Notes under the pieces: model-generated | Databases searched by the model: none | What the model saw: the letters and a program-made list of their open reading frames with translations, nothing else | What the model was told of the DNA's origin: nothing | Source of the DNA: Candidatus Methylobacter oryzae | GTDB lineage: Bacteria; Pseudomonadota; Gammaproteobacteria; Methylococcales; Methylomonadaceae | Assembly (NCBI GenBank): GCA_945861405.1 | Contig: CAMAUL010000003.1 | Location: forward strand, 1-64,000 | Reading direction: 5' to 3' | Length of the DNA: 64,000 nt | Translations under genes and position numbers: made by a program | In this document: piece by piece, positions 31,447 to 40,668 of the stretch | How positions within the stretch are numbered: position 1 is the stretch's first letter | Layout: the number at the start of each line of letters is the position of its first letter

Positions 31447-34413
31447 ATGAACAGCAACACGCTCCTAAAATCTGTGCAGGCGCTTATGAATAAGATGCCC
31501 GTATCTAAAATCAGGTTCATCCTGTCAGCACTACCGATAATCTTGGGTTTGCTGGCTCTCATTGGCTGGGCTTTGGATATTGACATCCTAAAGCGGAGCA
31601 TTGCGTCAACTGTCCCCATGAACCCAACCACTGCCGTTGGACTCATCCTTCTTGGCCTCGAAGCAACCCGCTTGCAAGCCGGAACTACTATTTTCTACCT
31701 AAATCGGGCTGGCCTATGGGCAATAGGGGCTGTTATCATCGCCAGCGGCCTAAAACTCAGCGACCTCCTATTGGGCACATCATTCCATATCGATGCGCAT
31801 CTTTTTGCTACGAAATTGGCTATAGGACTGGAACAGCCAAGCAGAATAGCGCCCAATGCGGCCCTTTGTTTCATTATGCTCGGCGGGGGCATGCTATTTC
31901 AGCGTAGGCTATCGAATTTATCGATCCTCACGGCCCAACTACTTTCAGTGGCTGCTATCCTTTCCGCGCTGTTGGCAATTATCGGTTATGCGTATGACAT
32001 CCGATCTTTCTACGCCATCAGCCTCTTTTCTCCGATGGCGATTAATGCCGCAGTCGCTTTCTTTTTTCTTGGCTCAGCCACGCTGCTTGTCCATCCTAAT
32101 AAAGGATTCATGTGCGCGCTTACCAACAATGGTTCCCTCTGCCTGATTGCAGCCATCTTGTTGCCTGCAACAGTGCTGGTTCCGTTCATATTCGGCTGGA
32201 TCAGCCTAGCAGGCTACCATGCAGGCCTTTACGACATGCAATTTGCGCTGGCATTTTCTGTCGTCCTGAATATCGTCATCTTGTTTTTACTAAGTTATAT
32301 CAGCCTACGAAAACTTTTTTTAGCCGATAGCTATCGAAAAAAGGTGGCCGCAGAATTGCGCAATAGCGCAGCGGCTCTGCGTGCCATCCTGGATAACTCG
32401 CCGTTTATAGTCTGGCTAAAAGATCCCAATGACTGTTACATCACGGTAAACAAGGCGTTTGCCGATTATATCGGGCTGAAAGACATCCAACAGGTCGTTG
32501 GCAAAACCGACCTCGATTTTTTTCCAAAGGATCTGGCAGAAAAATATCGCGCTGATGATGTGGAGATAATGTCCACACGCCGGCAAAAGCATATCGAGGA
32601 ACAAGCATTCGACGGCGAGAAGATACATTGGGTAGAAACCTTCAAAACGCCGATCATCGACGAGCATGGCAATATACTGGGTACCACAGGTTTTGCCCTG
32701 GACATCACTGCACGCAAGCAGGTCGAAGAAGAGCTGCGCATCGCCGCCACCGCTTTTGATACGCAACAGGGAATGGTACTGACAGACACCGACGGCACCA
32801 TCCTGCGCGTCAACCAGGCATTCACCCGTCTAACCGGCTACAGTGCGGAAGAGGCGGTAGGTAAGACACCGCATTTGCTCAGTTCCGGGCGGCAGGATCA
32901 AGCGTTTTACCAGAACATGTGGGGGAATCTGCTGGAGCAGCGATACTGGCAGGGGGAGGTGTGGAATCGACGCAAAGACGGCACGATCTATGCTGAATGG
33001 TTGACCATTTCAGCCGTCCCCGATAGCAACGGGGACACCGCCCATTATCTCGGTTCCTTTTCCGAAATCACCCAACACAAAGAGGCTGAAGCCGAGATTC
33101 ACCGCTTGGCCTATTACGACCCGCTTACCCAGCTTCCCAACCGCCGCCTGCTGAATGACCGGCTAAGCCAAGCGCTCGCCGCCAGCGCCCGTAGCGGAAA
33201 GTATGGCGCACTGCTGTTCATCGACCTGGATAACTTCAAAACCCTTAATGATACTCTGGGGCACGACATGGGCGACGTGTTACTGCAACAGGTCGCCCGA
33301 CGCCTGGTTGGTTGCGTGCGCGAGGGCGACACCGTGGCTCGCGAAGGGGGCGACGAGTTTATCGTGTTGTTGGAAAGCCTGGGTGACAGTTCCGGGGAAG
33401 CTGCCATCCTGACCGAGATTATCGGTGAAAAAATCCTCACCACCCTCAATCACGCCTACCAACTCGCCAGTTACGATTACCATAGCACCCCGAGTATTGG
33501 CATCACGCTGTTTATCGACCACCTGAGTTCTGAAGAAGAACTGTTGAAACGGGCGGATATTGCCATGTATCAAGCTAAAAGATCGGGGCGCAATGCCATG
33601 TGCTTTTTTGACCCCGCCATGCAGGCAGTGGTTACAGCGCACGCCAAACTGGAAGCGGATTTGCACAGTGCGCTGGCGCAAAATCAATTCAGGCTTTACT
33701 TTCAAATGCAAACACGCCATGGACAGATCATCGGCGCCGAAGTGTTATTGCGCTGGCAACATCCGGAACGGGGTTTAGTCGAGCCGTTGGAGTTCATTTC
33801 GCTAACTGAAGAAACCGGACTGATAGTACCCATCGGCCTATGGGTGCTGGAAGTCGCCTGCACTCAGCTCAAAATCTGGGAGGGTGCAGCACAAACCCAG
33901 CATTTACAGCTTGCCGTTAATGTCAGCGCGCGTCAGTTTCATCAAACCGATTTCGTCGAACAAGTGTGTAGCGTACTGGAGAAAACCGCCATCAAACCCG
34001 AGCGGCTCAAACTTGAACTCACTGAGAGCCTGGTGCTCGATAATATCGACGAGACAATATCTAAGATGCAGACGCTTAAGAAAATCGGGGTACGTTTCTC
34101 TATGGATGACTTCGGCACCGGCTTTTCATCGTTGGCCTATCTGACGCAACTGCCACTCGATCAACTGAAAATCGACCAGTCCTTCGTGCATAACATCGGT
34201 GTCTTACCCACCGATGCCATCATTGTACAAACCATCATCGCCATGGCCGACAGCTTAGGGTTAGAAGTGATTGCCGAAGGGGTAGAGACGGAACAACAAC
34301 GCGCATTTTTGGAACTGCACGGTTGTCCTGATTGCCAAGGTTACCTGTTGGGTAGGCCGGTGCCATTGGTGGAATTTGAGAGTTCTTTGAGGCTAGCCAA
34401 GTTAGCCAAGTAG
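31447..34413 (+). CDS. Membrane PAS-PAS-GGDEF-EAL protein
   Basis: 988 residues. About 290 N-terminal residues hold roughly eight membrane helices (from ILSALPIILGLLALIGWAL to VVLNIVILFLLSYISL), then two PAS domains (about 305-425 and 430-555). A diguanylate cyclase domain has intact GGDEF at 634-638, and a phosphodiesterase domain has EVL (765-767) in place of EAL plus DDFGTGFSSL. Both enzyme centres look usable. It probably senses a small ligand or redox state and tunes c-di-GMP. It is flanked by repeats on both sides, with a poly-C tract in its leader. Confidence 0.93.
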   Translation: MNSNTLLKSVQALMNKMPVSKIRFILSALPIILGLLALIGWALDIDILKRSIASTVPMNPTTAVGLILLGLEATRLQAGTTIFYLNRAGLWAIGAVIIASGLKLSDLLLGTSFHIDAHLFATKLAIGLEQPSRIAPNAALCFIMLGGGMLFQRRLSNLSILTAQLLSVAAILSALLAIIGYAYDIRSFYAISLFSPMAINAAVAFFFLGSATLLVHPNKGFMCALTNNGSLCLIAAILLPATVLVPFIFGWISLAGYHAGLYDMQFALAFSVVLNIVILFLLSYISLRKLFLADSYRKKVAAELRNSAAALRAILDNSPFIVWLKDPNDCYITVNKAFADYIGLKDIQQVVGKTDLDFFPKDLAEKYRADDVEIMSTRRQKHIEEQAFDGEKIHWVETFKTPIIDEHGNILGTTGFALDITARKQVEEELRIAATAFDTQQGMVLTDTDGTILRVNQAFTRLTGYSAEEAVGKTPHLLSSGRQDQAFYQNMWGNLLEQRYWQGEVWNRRKDGTIYAEWLTISAVPDSNGDTAHYLGSFSEITQHKEAEAEIHRLAYYDPLTQLPNRRLLNDRLSQALAASARSGKYGALLFIDLDNFKTLNDTLGHDMGDVLLQQVARRLVGCVREGDTVAREGGDEFIVLLESLGDSSGEAAILTEIIGEKILTTLNHAYQLASYDYHSTPSIGITLFIDHLSSEEELLKRADIAMYQAKRSGRNAMCFFDPAMQAVVTAHAKLEADLHSALAQNQFRLYFQMQTRHGQIIGAEVLLRWQHPERGLVEPLEFISLTEETGLIVPIGLWVLEVACTQLKIWEGAAQTQHLQLAVNVSARQFHQTDFVEQVCSVLEKTAIKPERLKLELTESLVLDNIDETISKMQTLKKIGVRFSMDDFGTGFSSLAYLTQLPLDQLKIDQSFVHNIGVLPTDAIIVQTIIAMADSLGLEVIAEGVETEQQRAFLELHGCPDCQGYLLGRPVPLVEFESSLRLAKLAK

Positions 34414-34533
34414 GCGGGTTGCATTTTTTCGCAACCCATCCACCATACTGTTTTATTCGCGCTGTGGTGACTAATGCTAGCCCTGGGCACGTTGCGCAAA
34501 CCCATAAGGTACGGCCAGTTGTTCAGTGGTAAG

Positions 34534-34552
34534 GTACGCGCAGCGTACCCTA
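34534..34552. repeat. GGTACGCGCAGCGTACC palindrome
   Basis: A short copy of the GTAGGGTACGC family (GGTACGC..GCGTACCCTAC), downstream of the GGDEF-EAL gene. Preceding it, GGGTTGC (34416-34422) and GCAACCC (34431-34437) form a small hairpin after the stop codon. Confidence 0.7.
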
Positions 34553-34578
34553 CAGGACTAAACCTTGTGGAGGGAGAG

Positions 34579-34816
34579 CCAATGCCGTTAAGGAACGCGC
34601 ATGAAATAATTTGAGCATCTGTAGGGGCGGATAAATCCGCCCCTACACATTACACAAAATGTTTCATTGGTGATTTTATTTCATGCGCGTTCCTAAGTTA
34701 AGCGATTTTTATTTTACGTGAGAAATAGTGATCGCTGGAGTGCAAGCTCTGCTTGCGTTGGCAGGCGGAGCCTGCACTCCAAATGCCGAGGGCTTTCCTT
34801 AACTTAACGGCATTGG
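34579..34816. mobile_element. MITE-like element, copy B, interrupted by a second element
   Basis: CCAATGCCGTTAA at the left and TTAACGGCATTGG at the right are the same ends as copy A. An 8-base direct repeat AGGGAGAG flanks it exactly (34571-34578 and 34817-34824), a target-site duplication. Subtracting the inner 102-base insert and its 3-base duplication leaves 133 bases, identical to copy A. Internal GGAGTGCAAGCTCTGCTTGC is conserved. Confidence 0.9.
34592..34693. mobile_element. 102-bp inner element with 18-bp inverted ends
   Basis: GGAACGCGCATGAAATAA and its exact reverse complement end this segment. It is flanked by TAA on both sides (34589-34591, 34694-34696), and deleting one TAA plus the element restores the CCGTTAAGTTAAGCGA seen in copy A. 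Its centre holds a 28-base near-perfect palindrome with TGTAGGGGCGG arms (34620-34647). No coding capacity. Confidence 0.9.
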
Positions 34817-34824
34817 AGGGAGAG

Positions 34825-35158
34825 TGGGGGCATGAATAATTAGTGAACGATTAGTGAACGATGCCATTGTATACTGAATTTATAGGTTTTATTCTAAAAA
34901 TGCTTTTTATTGACAGTGGCTTATGGTGCGCGCAGTAAAACTTAAGGGATATAACCTGCTCAATAATGTAGCGACGCATTTTAGTTTTGCCCGCCGTCGG
35001 CATCATTGGCTGCCAAAATGTTGAGCAACGAAAAGATATTGCCCAACCGGGGCTTGTTATCAGTCAAATGTTAATACAGTTGGGCAGCTGAGAAATTACA
35101 AAATATCTAAATCAATGGAACCTGCCCTTTCAATTAATGCAAACCCGGAATACTCACC
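34825..35158. other. Leader region before the Cache-CheW gene
   Basis: Largely unique sequence without a recognisable gene or repeat, apart from a tandem TAGTGAACGAT pair near 34842-34863. It presumably holds the promoter for the next gene. I see no -24/-12 element. Confidence 0.4.
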
Positions 35159-37804
35159 ATGGCTAATTACAAAAATATCGATCTAGAAGAAGGGCTAATA
35201 GGGATGATACGGCATATGCAAGCCGTCGACGAATGCAGGGAAGAGCTGAATAATTTGCAAAGTGTCTGGGACAATTTGTCCTTGCTGGGGCAGTTGTCAG
35301 GAACAGGCACGGATATGAATGGCACCCGCCAGTCCTTTCAAAAATTAACGGGATCGCTGCTTAATCAGCTTGCCAGTGAAACTCTGCGAAAATGCGTATT
35401 GGAGATGACATCGAAGGCGCAAGTCGCGATTGACATCCTGGTCAGGAATTTGTTTGAACGTACCGCAGACATTGGTTTTTTGGCTACGGATGACGACATC
35501 TGCGCTGTGCTTAGGGAGGCCAATAGCCTGAAGGGCAAGTATTCCAGAAAGAGTGAACTGGAAGCGAGCTTGTCTCGACTTCGGGATCGGTTTTCCGAAT
35601 ATTTATACAAATATTCCGTGTATTCCGATATTGTTTTGTTGGACACAGATGGGGAGATTCTGGTTCGGCTCAAAGATGGTGCCGGAATAGAACGTACTCG
35701 GCACCCGCTTTTAAAGCTTTCCCTGGAGACCTCGGATGGTTACGTGGAGACCTTTGATCAAGTTGATTTTTTGCCGGATGAGGCCTGTTCCCTGGTTTAC
35801 TCGTTTCGTGTCGTAGACACTGATAATACAGCGCTTGGCGTACTTTGTTTATGTTTCCGGTTCGATAATGAATTGAAGGGGATTTTTGCCGATCTCATTG
35901 CACCGGAAGATTGGTCGGTCATTACCCTGCTGGATAGCGAAGGTCTGGTCATTGCCAGCTCGGATATTCATCATGTGCCGCTTGGCGCTACATTGGCGCC
36001 GGTTTTGGATCGGGAATACCGTATATTGAGGTTCGCAGGGCAGGAGTATCTGGCATCAACACGTTGCAGCAGCGGCTACCAAGGCTACGCTGGGCCGCAC
36101 TGGTATGCACATGTCATGCTGCCCTTGCAGCACGCATTCAACCGCGATGCCTCAGGATTGCTCAAGAATATTCCCCAGGATACGCTCGATACCATCATGG
36201 AACGGTCACAATTGTTCGGCGAAAGTTTGCGTAGTATTCCGCAACAAGCAGACAGGATTCAGCGGGAGCTCAATCGATCGGTCTGGAACGGAAATGTACG
36301 GCAATGCCGTTTCGGGCAAGGAAAAGACACCGGATTCTCGAAGATCCTGTTATGGGAAATCAGCAATACCGGCGCCAGAACCCAGTCGGTATTTCAACGC
36401 TCCATCGCCAATTTGCACGAGACTGTCGTCTCTTCAGTGCTTGAGGACAGCCATTTCCAGGCATCCTTGGCGATCAACATCATGGACCGCAACCTTTACG
36501 AGCGGGCCAACGATTGCAGATGGTGGGCATTGACTTCATCGTTCCGCGAATTGCTTGCCGAAGAAGAGATTTCAGAGTCCGGTAGGGAACGCATTTCAAG
36601 CATCCTGGCTTACATCAATAGCCTTTATACCGTTTACACCAATCTGATCGTTTTCGATGTCAATGGGCGAATCGTGGCGGTCTCTAACCCCGGCGAAACA
36701 TCCTTCATTGGGCAGAATGTTGGCGAAGAATGGCAGCGCCACGTCCTGATGCTGGCTGACTCGCAAGGTTACGCAGTATCGGATTTTACCGAGACCCGCT
36801 TTTATCAAGGCCGCCACACTTATATTTATGGAGCCGCAATCCGGGATCCTGGCGGCATGAGGGTTGTTGGCGGCATAGGTATCGTATTCGATTCGGCCCC
36901 CCAGTTTTCAGCGATGCTGCGTGATGCTCTGCCTAAAAATGCCGACGGGCAAATCGATTCGAGTTCATTTGGCATTTTCGTTTCGCGGAACGGTCGAGTC
37001 CTTGCGTGCTCGGATGAGAGATTCAGCCCTGGCGACAAACTCCCCATTTCCTCAGCCTTATGCAATCTCTCGCCCGGGGAAGAAATTACCGGCGTAATTT
37101 CCCTGAACGAGCACTACTATGCAGTCGGCGCCCATGCCTCCAGCGGTTACCGTGAATACAAAAGCGAGTCCGATTCCTACAAGAACGAAGTGATCGCGTT
37201 GGTGGGAAAAGAACTGTGTTTTATGACAAAAAGCCGGGAGGAAACAGAAGAAGTCCCATGTCCTACGATTCGCTCCGACCGCGGACATGCCGAAACCACT
37301 GTGGAAATTGCAACCTTTCGGTTGGGCGGTGAATGGTTCGGTATTCGCGCGAGCCAAATTCTGGAAGCGGTCGATACCACTAACATCACTCCGGCACCCG
37401 GTGCCGGGGCCGATTGTGTCGGATATTTGATGTACGAGAAATTGCCGATACCGGTATTCGACATTCGGAACATGGTGTGCGCAGTTAAGAATGGTGCGGA
37501 ACAGATAAATCGTAAAGCCCAGCAGGCCATGGTAATTGAGAAGAATGCCGATACCCGGTTCGGTGTGATTGCGGATGTTCTGGGTGAAATCCCGGAAGTT
37601 CTCGAATCACGCCTTAATACGCTGCCAGCCGTCCTGGGGGGCGGAGCACTGCTTGCTGATGCGGCTATTGCCCCGGAAAATCCGGGCGAGGAGTGTTTGC
37701 TGCTGGTTCTAAGCAACGAACGTTTGTCGCAGAAACTGGCATCGAACATGGCCGAACGCTCCTTAGGAACCTCGCCAAAAGTGACCAAAATAACGACGGC
37801 ATAA
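35159..37804 (+). CDS. Cytoplasmic double-Cache protein with C-terminal CheW domain
   Basis: 881 residues with no signal peptide or membrane helix. Two long helical plus PAS-fold sensor units are apparent: the first about 30-350 (DIVLLDTDGEILVRLKDG), the second about 420-690 (NLIVFDVNGRIVAVSNPGETSFIGQ), both of Cache type. A CheW domain runs from about 714 to 865 (VEIATFRLGGEWFGI to LLVLSNERL). No methyl-accepting coiled coil or HAMP is present, so this is not a normal chemoreceptor. It could link a ligand signal to a CheA array. No other che gene is near. Confidence 0.8.
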   Translation: MANYKNIDLEEGLIGMIRHMQAVDECREELNNLQSVWDNLSLLGQLSGTGTDMNGTRQSFQKLTGSLLNQLASETLRKCVLEMTSKAQVAIDILVRNLFERTADIGFLATDDDICAVLREANSLKGKYSRKSELEASLSRLRDRFSEYLYKYSVYSDIVLLDTDGEILVRLKDGAGIERTRHPLLKLSLETSDGYVETFDQVDFLPDEACSLVYSFRVVDTDNTALGVLCLCFRFDNELKGIFADLIAPEDWSVITLLDSEGLVIASSDIHHVPLGATLAPVLDREYRILRFAGQEYLASTRCSSGYQGYAGPHWYAHVMLPLQHAFNRDASGLLKNIPQDTLDTIMERSQLFGESLRSIPQQADRIQRELNRSVWNGNVRQCRFGQGKDTGFSKILLWEISNTGARTQSVFQRSIANLHETVVSSVLEDSHFQASLAINIMDRNLYERANDCRWWALTSSFRELLAEEEISESGRERISSILAYINSLYTVYTNLIVFDVNGRIVAVSNPGETSFIGQNVGEEWQRHVLMLADSQGYAVSDFTETRFYQGRHTYIYGAAIRDPGGMRVVGGIGIVFDSAPQFSAMLRDALPKNADGQIDSSSFGIFVSRNGRVLACSDERFSPGDKLPISSALCNLSPGEEITGVISLNEHYYAVGAHASSGYREYKSESDSYKNEVIALVGKELCFMTKSREETEEVPCPTIRSDRGHAETTVEIATFRLGGEWFGIRASQILEAVDTTNITPAPGAGADCVGYLMYEKLPIPVFDIRNMVCAVKNGAEQINRKAQQAMVIEKNADTRFGVIADVLGEIPEVLESRLNTLPAVLGGGALLADAAIAPENPGEECLLLVLSNERLSQKLASNMAERSLGTSPKVTKITTA

Positions 37805-37867
37805 GTATTTTTCGTTATCCCACGCGTTGTTATCCTAGAAAAACCATTTGATCCACGAAAACCAAAA

Positions 37868-37981
37868 ATAGGCGCCTCTACGACTGCATGGACAGATATA
37901 TGCTCCTGCAATATCTGCATTCCCCACATCCCTGTGGGTTATGCAGGAGGTAGAGCAACGCAGGAGCAGTTGCCGAGGCGA
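37868..37981. repeat. Full-length relative of the GGAGGTAGAGC repeat
   Basis: TAGGCGCCTCTACGACTGCA at the left, GGAGGTAGAGCAACGC near 37946 and AGCAGTTGCCGAGGCG at the right. The middle (GGGATGTGG / CCCACATCCC-like arms) differs from other copies. The remaining stretch to 38128 holds nothing recognised. Confidence 0.8.
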
Positions 37982-38128
37982 CACAAAAAGCACGAAAATA
38001 TTCAAAGAGATACCAAATTGTGAATGATCACCCAAATGGCCCGAATATATCAAATCCAACGATTTTTTAGGTTCATGGAAAACAGGGCATTCACACTGTA
38101 AAACGTAATCTGTAGCGTTGTAATCAGG

Positions 38129-38746
38129 TTAAGGGGCTTGGCAAATTTTCTGCCAGGACGGATGATGTTGCAGGATCGTCAATGCCGATTCCAGCAGCGC
38201 AAGTCCCGCTTCGGTTCGATGCCAGGTCGATGCACCGGACGGATGCGGCAGTGGGATCGCTTCTGTGCGGTGGCCGTGAAAGGTGACGGGGTGAAGCTTG
38301 CCGATCACATCATTGAGTCTTTTGACCGGCATCAATTGGCTGATCGCCAGTTTGCCGACCGGCAGGATTAGATCAGGCTTAAGCAAATCGATTTCCGCTT
38401 GCAGCCAGCCCGCGCAATTATCGATTTCGGCCGGACTCGGCACACGATCACCACCCTTGGGATTCTTACCCGGAAAGCAGCGACACACGGCGGCCATATA
38501 GACACGCTGCCGAAAAGCCTGTTCATCCAGCCCGATGCGCTCAAACCATTTGAACATCGTCTTACCGGCCGTCCAGGCAAACGGTTTACCGAAACCGCCT
38601 TCTTTGTCGCCGGGCGCTTGGCCTATCAGTAAAATCGGCGACAGTACCGGGCTCCCACTCACGACCGGCCCGATCATCTCAGGACATCTTCTGCAATTCG
38701 ACAATGCAGCGCGATGGGCGCGCATCAGTTGCTCGCGTATAGGCAT
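38129..38746 (-). CDS. Uracil-DNA glycosylase, Fe-S type (family 4/5-like)
   Basis: 205 residues. GQAPGDKE (about residue 42) is motif A of the UDG superfamily and LPHPSG (about 165) is motif B. Cysteines in NCRRCPE, AVCRCFPG and IDNCAGW would hold a [4Fe-4S] cluster as in family 4/5 enzymes. It removes uracil from DNA in base excision repair. It follows xthA, which cleaves the resulting abasic sites, with a three-base gap. Confidence 0.88.
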   Translation of the reverse strand: MPIREQLMRAHRAALSNCRRCPEMIGPVVSGSPVLSPILLIGQAPGDKEGGFGKPFAWTAGKTMFKWFERIGLDEQAFRQRVYMAAVCRCFPGKNPKGGDRVPSPAEIDNCAGWLQAEIDLLKPDLILPVGKLAISQLMPVKRLNDVIGKLHPVTFHGHRTEAIPLPHPSGASTWHRTEAGLALLESALTILQHHPSWQKICQAP

Positions 38747-38749
38747 AGC

Positions 38750-39514
38750 TTAAAGATCAATCTCAATACCGACCGGACAATGATCCGATCCGTGAATCTC
38801 CGGCAAAATAAAGGCCTGCTTGACTTTGCCGACCAGCGCTTCACTGGTCAACACATAATCGATCCGCCAGCCGATGTTTTTTGCCCTGGCCCCGGCGCGG
38901 TAACTCCACCAGCTGTAGGCGACGGTGTCAGGGTGGAAATACCGGAAAGTGTCAACCAGTCCGGCGTCGAGAAAACCGCTGAAACCATCGATTTCGACCT
39001 GGGTATAACCGGCCGATTTATTGTAATTCGGCTTCGGGCGGGCAATATCGATTTCCTGATGCGCAACATTAAAATCGCCGCAAGCAATCAGCGGTTTCTT
39101 CTTTTGCAGTTGCTGGCAATAGGCCAGAAATTCGCGGTCCCAAGTTTGGCGGTAATCCAGCCGGGCCAATGCCTCGCCGGAATTCGGCACATAAACGTCG
39201 AGCAGAAAGAATTTTTCGAATTCGGCGACAATCACGCGGCCTTCCTGGTCGTGCTCGACAATACCAATATCGCTAATAACTTGCAGCGGCTCCTTGCGGG
39301 ATAAGATCGTAACGCCGGAATAACCCTTGCGTTCGGCGCAATTGGAATAAATCCGATAGCCGTCGATGCCCTCAAGCGCCTTGTCGATCTGATCGGCCTG
39401 GGCCTTGGTTTCCTGCAACAGAATGCAGTCGGCATCGAGCAGCGCGAGCGTTTCGGCAAAGCCTTTGCTTTGCACAGCGCGAACGCCGTTGACATTCCAG
39501 GAGATTATTTTCAT
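38750..39514 (-). CDS. xthA: Exodeoxyribonuclease III (Xth type AP endonuclease)
   Basis: 254 residues of the endonuclease/exonuclease/phosphatase fold. MKIISWNVNGVRA at the N-terminus, LLQETKA near residue 34, the catalytic YVPNSGE and CGDFNVAH segments, and GSDHCPVGIEI at the C-terminus give the complete active site. It cuts 5-prime to abasic sites. Transcribed ahead of the UDG gene, making a two-gene repair operon. Confidence 0.95.
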   Translation of the reverse strand: MKIISWNVNGVRAVQSKGFAETLALLDADCILLQETKAQADQIDKALEGIDGYRIYSNCAERKGYSGVTILSRKEPLQVISDIGIVEHDQEGRVIVAEFEKFFLLDVYVPNSGEALARLDYRQTWDREFLAYCQQLQKKKPLIACGDFNVAHQEIDIARPKPNYNKSAGYTQVEIDGFSGFLDAGLVDTFRYFHPDTVAYSWWSYRAGARAKNIGWRIDYVLTSEALVGKVKQAFILPEIHGSDHCPVGIEIDL

Positions 39515-39635
39515 GCGATGATTCGTTCCGATAGGTTAGAAGTTGAGGCTTTAATGGTGAATCTGGGGGTTGCGGCTTAGAGAGTTTAAGTCACGGAGCG
39601 AGACGGGATGACAGGTGCCCCAATCCCGACTTTTT

Positions 39636-39839
39636 CTACGATACCACTCGTTTAGCGATTTCAATATCTTTACGCAATAAGTCATTGACTAATAATTGCA
39701 AACCTTCCTGTGTAGTCAGGCATTTTTCATTAAGATATTGAATAACATCCTTATCTAAATAAATGGGCAATTGAATGTCTTCAACAGGCACATAAAATTT
39801 ACCTTGCTCGGCATTAGAAAAATCATATTCTTCTTTCAT
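39636..39839 (-). CDS. BrnA-like antitoxin
   Basis: 67 residues; IQLPIYLDKDVIQYLNEKC followed by LLVNDLLRKDIEIAK is a ribbon-helix-helix-like C-terminal half typical of BrnA antitoxins. It overlaps the brnT-like gene by four bases, which supports pairing. Confidence 0.75.
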   Translation of the reverse strand: MKEEYDFSNAEQGKFYVPVEDIQLPIYLDKDVIQYLNEKCLTTQEGLQLLVNDLLRKDIEIAKRVVS

Positions 39840-40120
39840 TTTGTAAGCCTCTTCATATAAGTAGCTGTCTCGGTAGCCGTTGCTTTTCTGGCGGAAATAA
39901 TTCTAATAACGTCATCATATCGAAATGTATGAACAACTAACAGCACTTGTTCACTCAAATTTTTGCCCAATAACAGCCAACGTTCTTCCGTTTCCGAATG
40001 CTCATCGTCCGGTATGCTTAAAGCAAAAGGGTCGGCAAACACATAAGCGGCATCGCCAAAATCAATACCGTGCTTACGAACATTCAGCTGGTTTTTGTTT
40101 TCATCCCATGTGAATTTCAT
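39836..40120 (-). CDS. BrnT-like toxin
   Basis: 94 residues beginning MKFTWDENKNQLNVRKHGI with FADPFALSIPDDEHSETEERW in the middle and IRIISARKATATE near the end. These are the standard BrnT segments (a RelE-fold ribonuclease). Its start overlaps the upstream truncated relE stop by one base (TAATG), so it has joined a foreign toxin-antitoxin operon. Confidence 0.88.
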   Translation of the reverse strand: MKFTWDENKNQLNVRKHGIDFGDAAYVFADPFALSIPDDEHSETEERWLLLGKNLSEQVLLVVHTFRYDDVIRIISARKATATETATYMKRLTK

Positions 40121-40248
40121 TAATTACCTGGGTTTGGTTTAAAAGTCACTAGAAAGTTGCGTTCTGCCACTTTCTCAGCTATCGGTCGCGGCAGTTGCGC
40201 CAATTCTTTTTTGGCGCTCTGTTTAAACTCAATGCGGTAATGTGTCAT
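40120..40248 (-). pseudogene. Truncated RelE-family toxin fragment
   Basis: 42 residues starting MTHYRIEFKQSAKKELAQLP, the typical start of RelE/ParE toxins, ending after about half the usual length. The catalytic C-terminal strand is missing, so toxin activity is not expected. It follows the RelB-like gene by three bases. Confidence 0.7.
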
Positions 40249-40251
40249 AGA

Positions 40252-40419
40252 TTAAGTTCTTTTAGAACGTCCAAGCGGAATAGTGCCTTCGTCTTTACGC
40301 TCTGCAATGGTTGCCAAGTCTTCAAGGTCTTCTAACAACTCCAGATAGTCTGCCATTGGCAGAATAACTGACAACTTTTGTCCCTTTGAATCGGTTATAT
40401 ATTGTGGTTGTGCGCTCAT
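40252..40419 (-). CDS. RelB/Phd-type antitoxin, small
   Basis: 55 residues; the opening MSAQPQYITDSKGQKLSVIL and the following PMADYLELLEDLEDL match Phd/YefM-type antitoxins. It heads a tight string with a truncated relE, brnT and brnA. As it is the only DNA-binding-type protein at the front, it may repress the whole operon. CAGGAG lies 7 bases before the start. Confidence 0.7.
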   Translation of the reverse strand: MSAQPQYITDSKGQKLSVILPMADYLELLEDLEDLATIAERKDEGTIPLGRSKRT

Positions 40420-40558
40420 TGTCTTGACTCCTGTTTTCTGTCACTTCGGATTATACCGCTTTGGGCGTAGATGGACATCAGCCTTGTTTCCACACCATTG
40501 GCCTATACACATCATCATTGCTCCAATAAGCCTGCTTGTAATATCACCCCTCCAGTTT

Positions 40559-40574
40559 TGTAAGCTTTGCTACA
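40559..40574. promoter_or_regulatory. NifA upstream activator sequence for nifE
   Basis: TGT-AAGCTTTGCT-ACA, an exact TGT-N10-ACA match, 45 bases upstream of the -24/-12 element (closer than usual). Confidence 0.7.
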
Positions 40575-40618
40575 AATAAAACTCCAATAAACCCCAATAA
40601 TTTCAATGCCATACAAAA

Positions 40619-40634
40619 TGGCACAACGATTGCT
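40619..40634 (+). promoter_or_regulatory. Sigma-54 promoter of nifENX
   Basis: TGGCAC-AACGA-TTGCT is a full match to the RpoN consensus. It starts transcription about 24 bases before nifE, so the leader is very short. Confidence 0.92.
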
Positions 40635-40668
40635 TTAGCTTAAACAAACAAAGCTATTGGTTAAGCCG

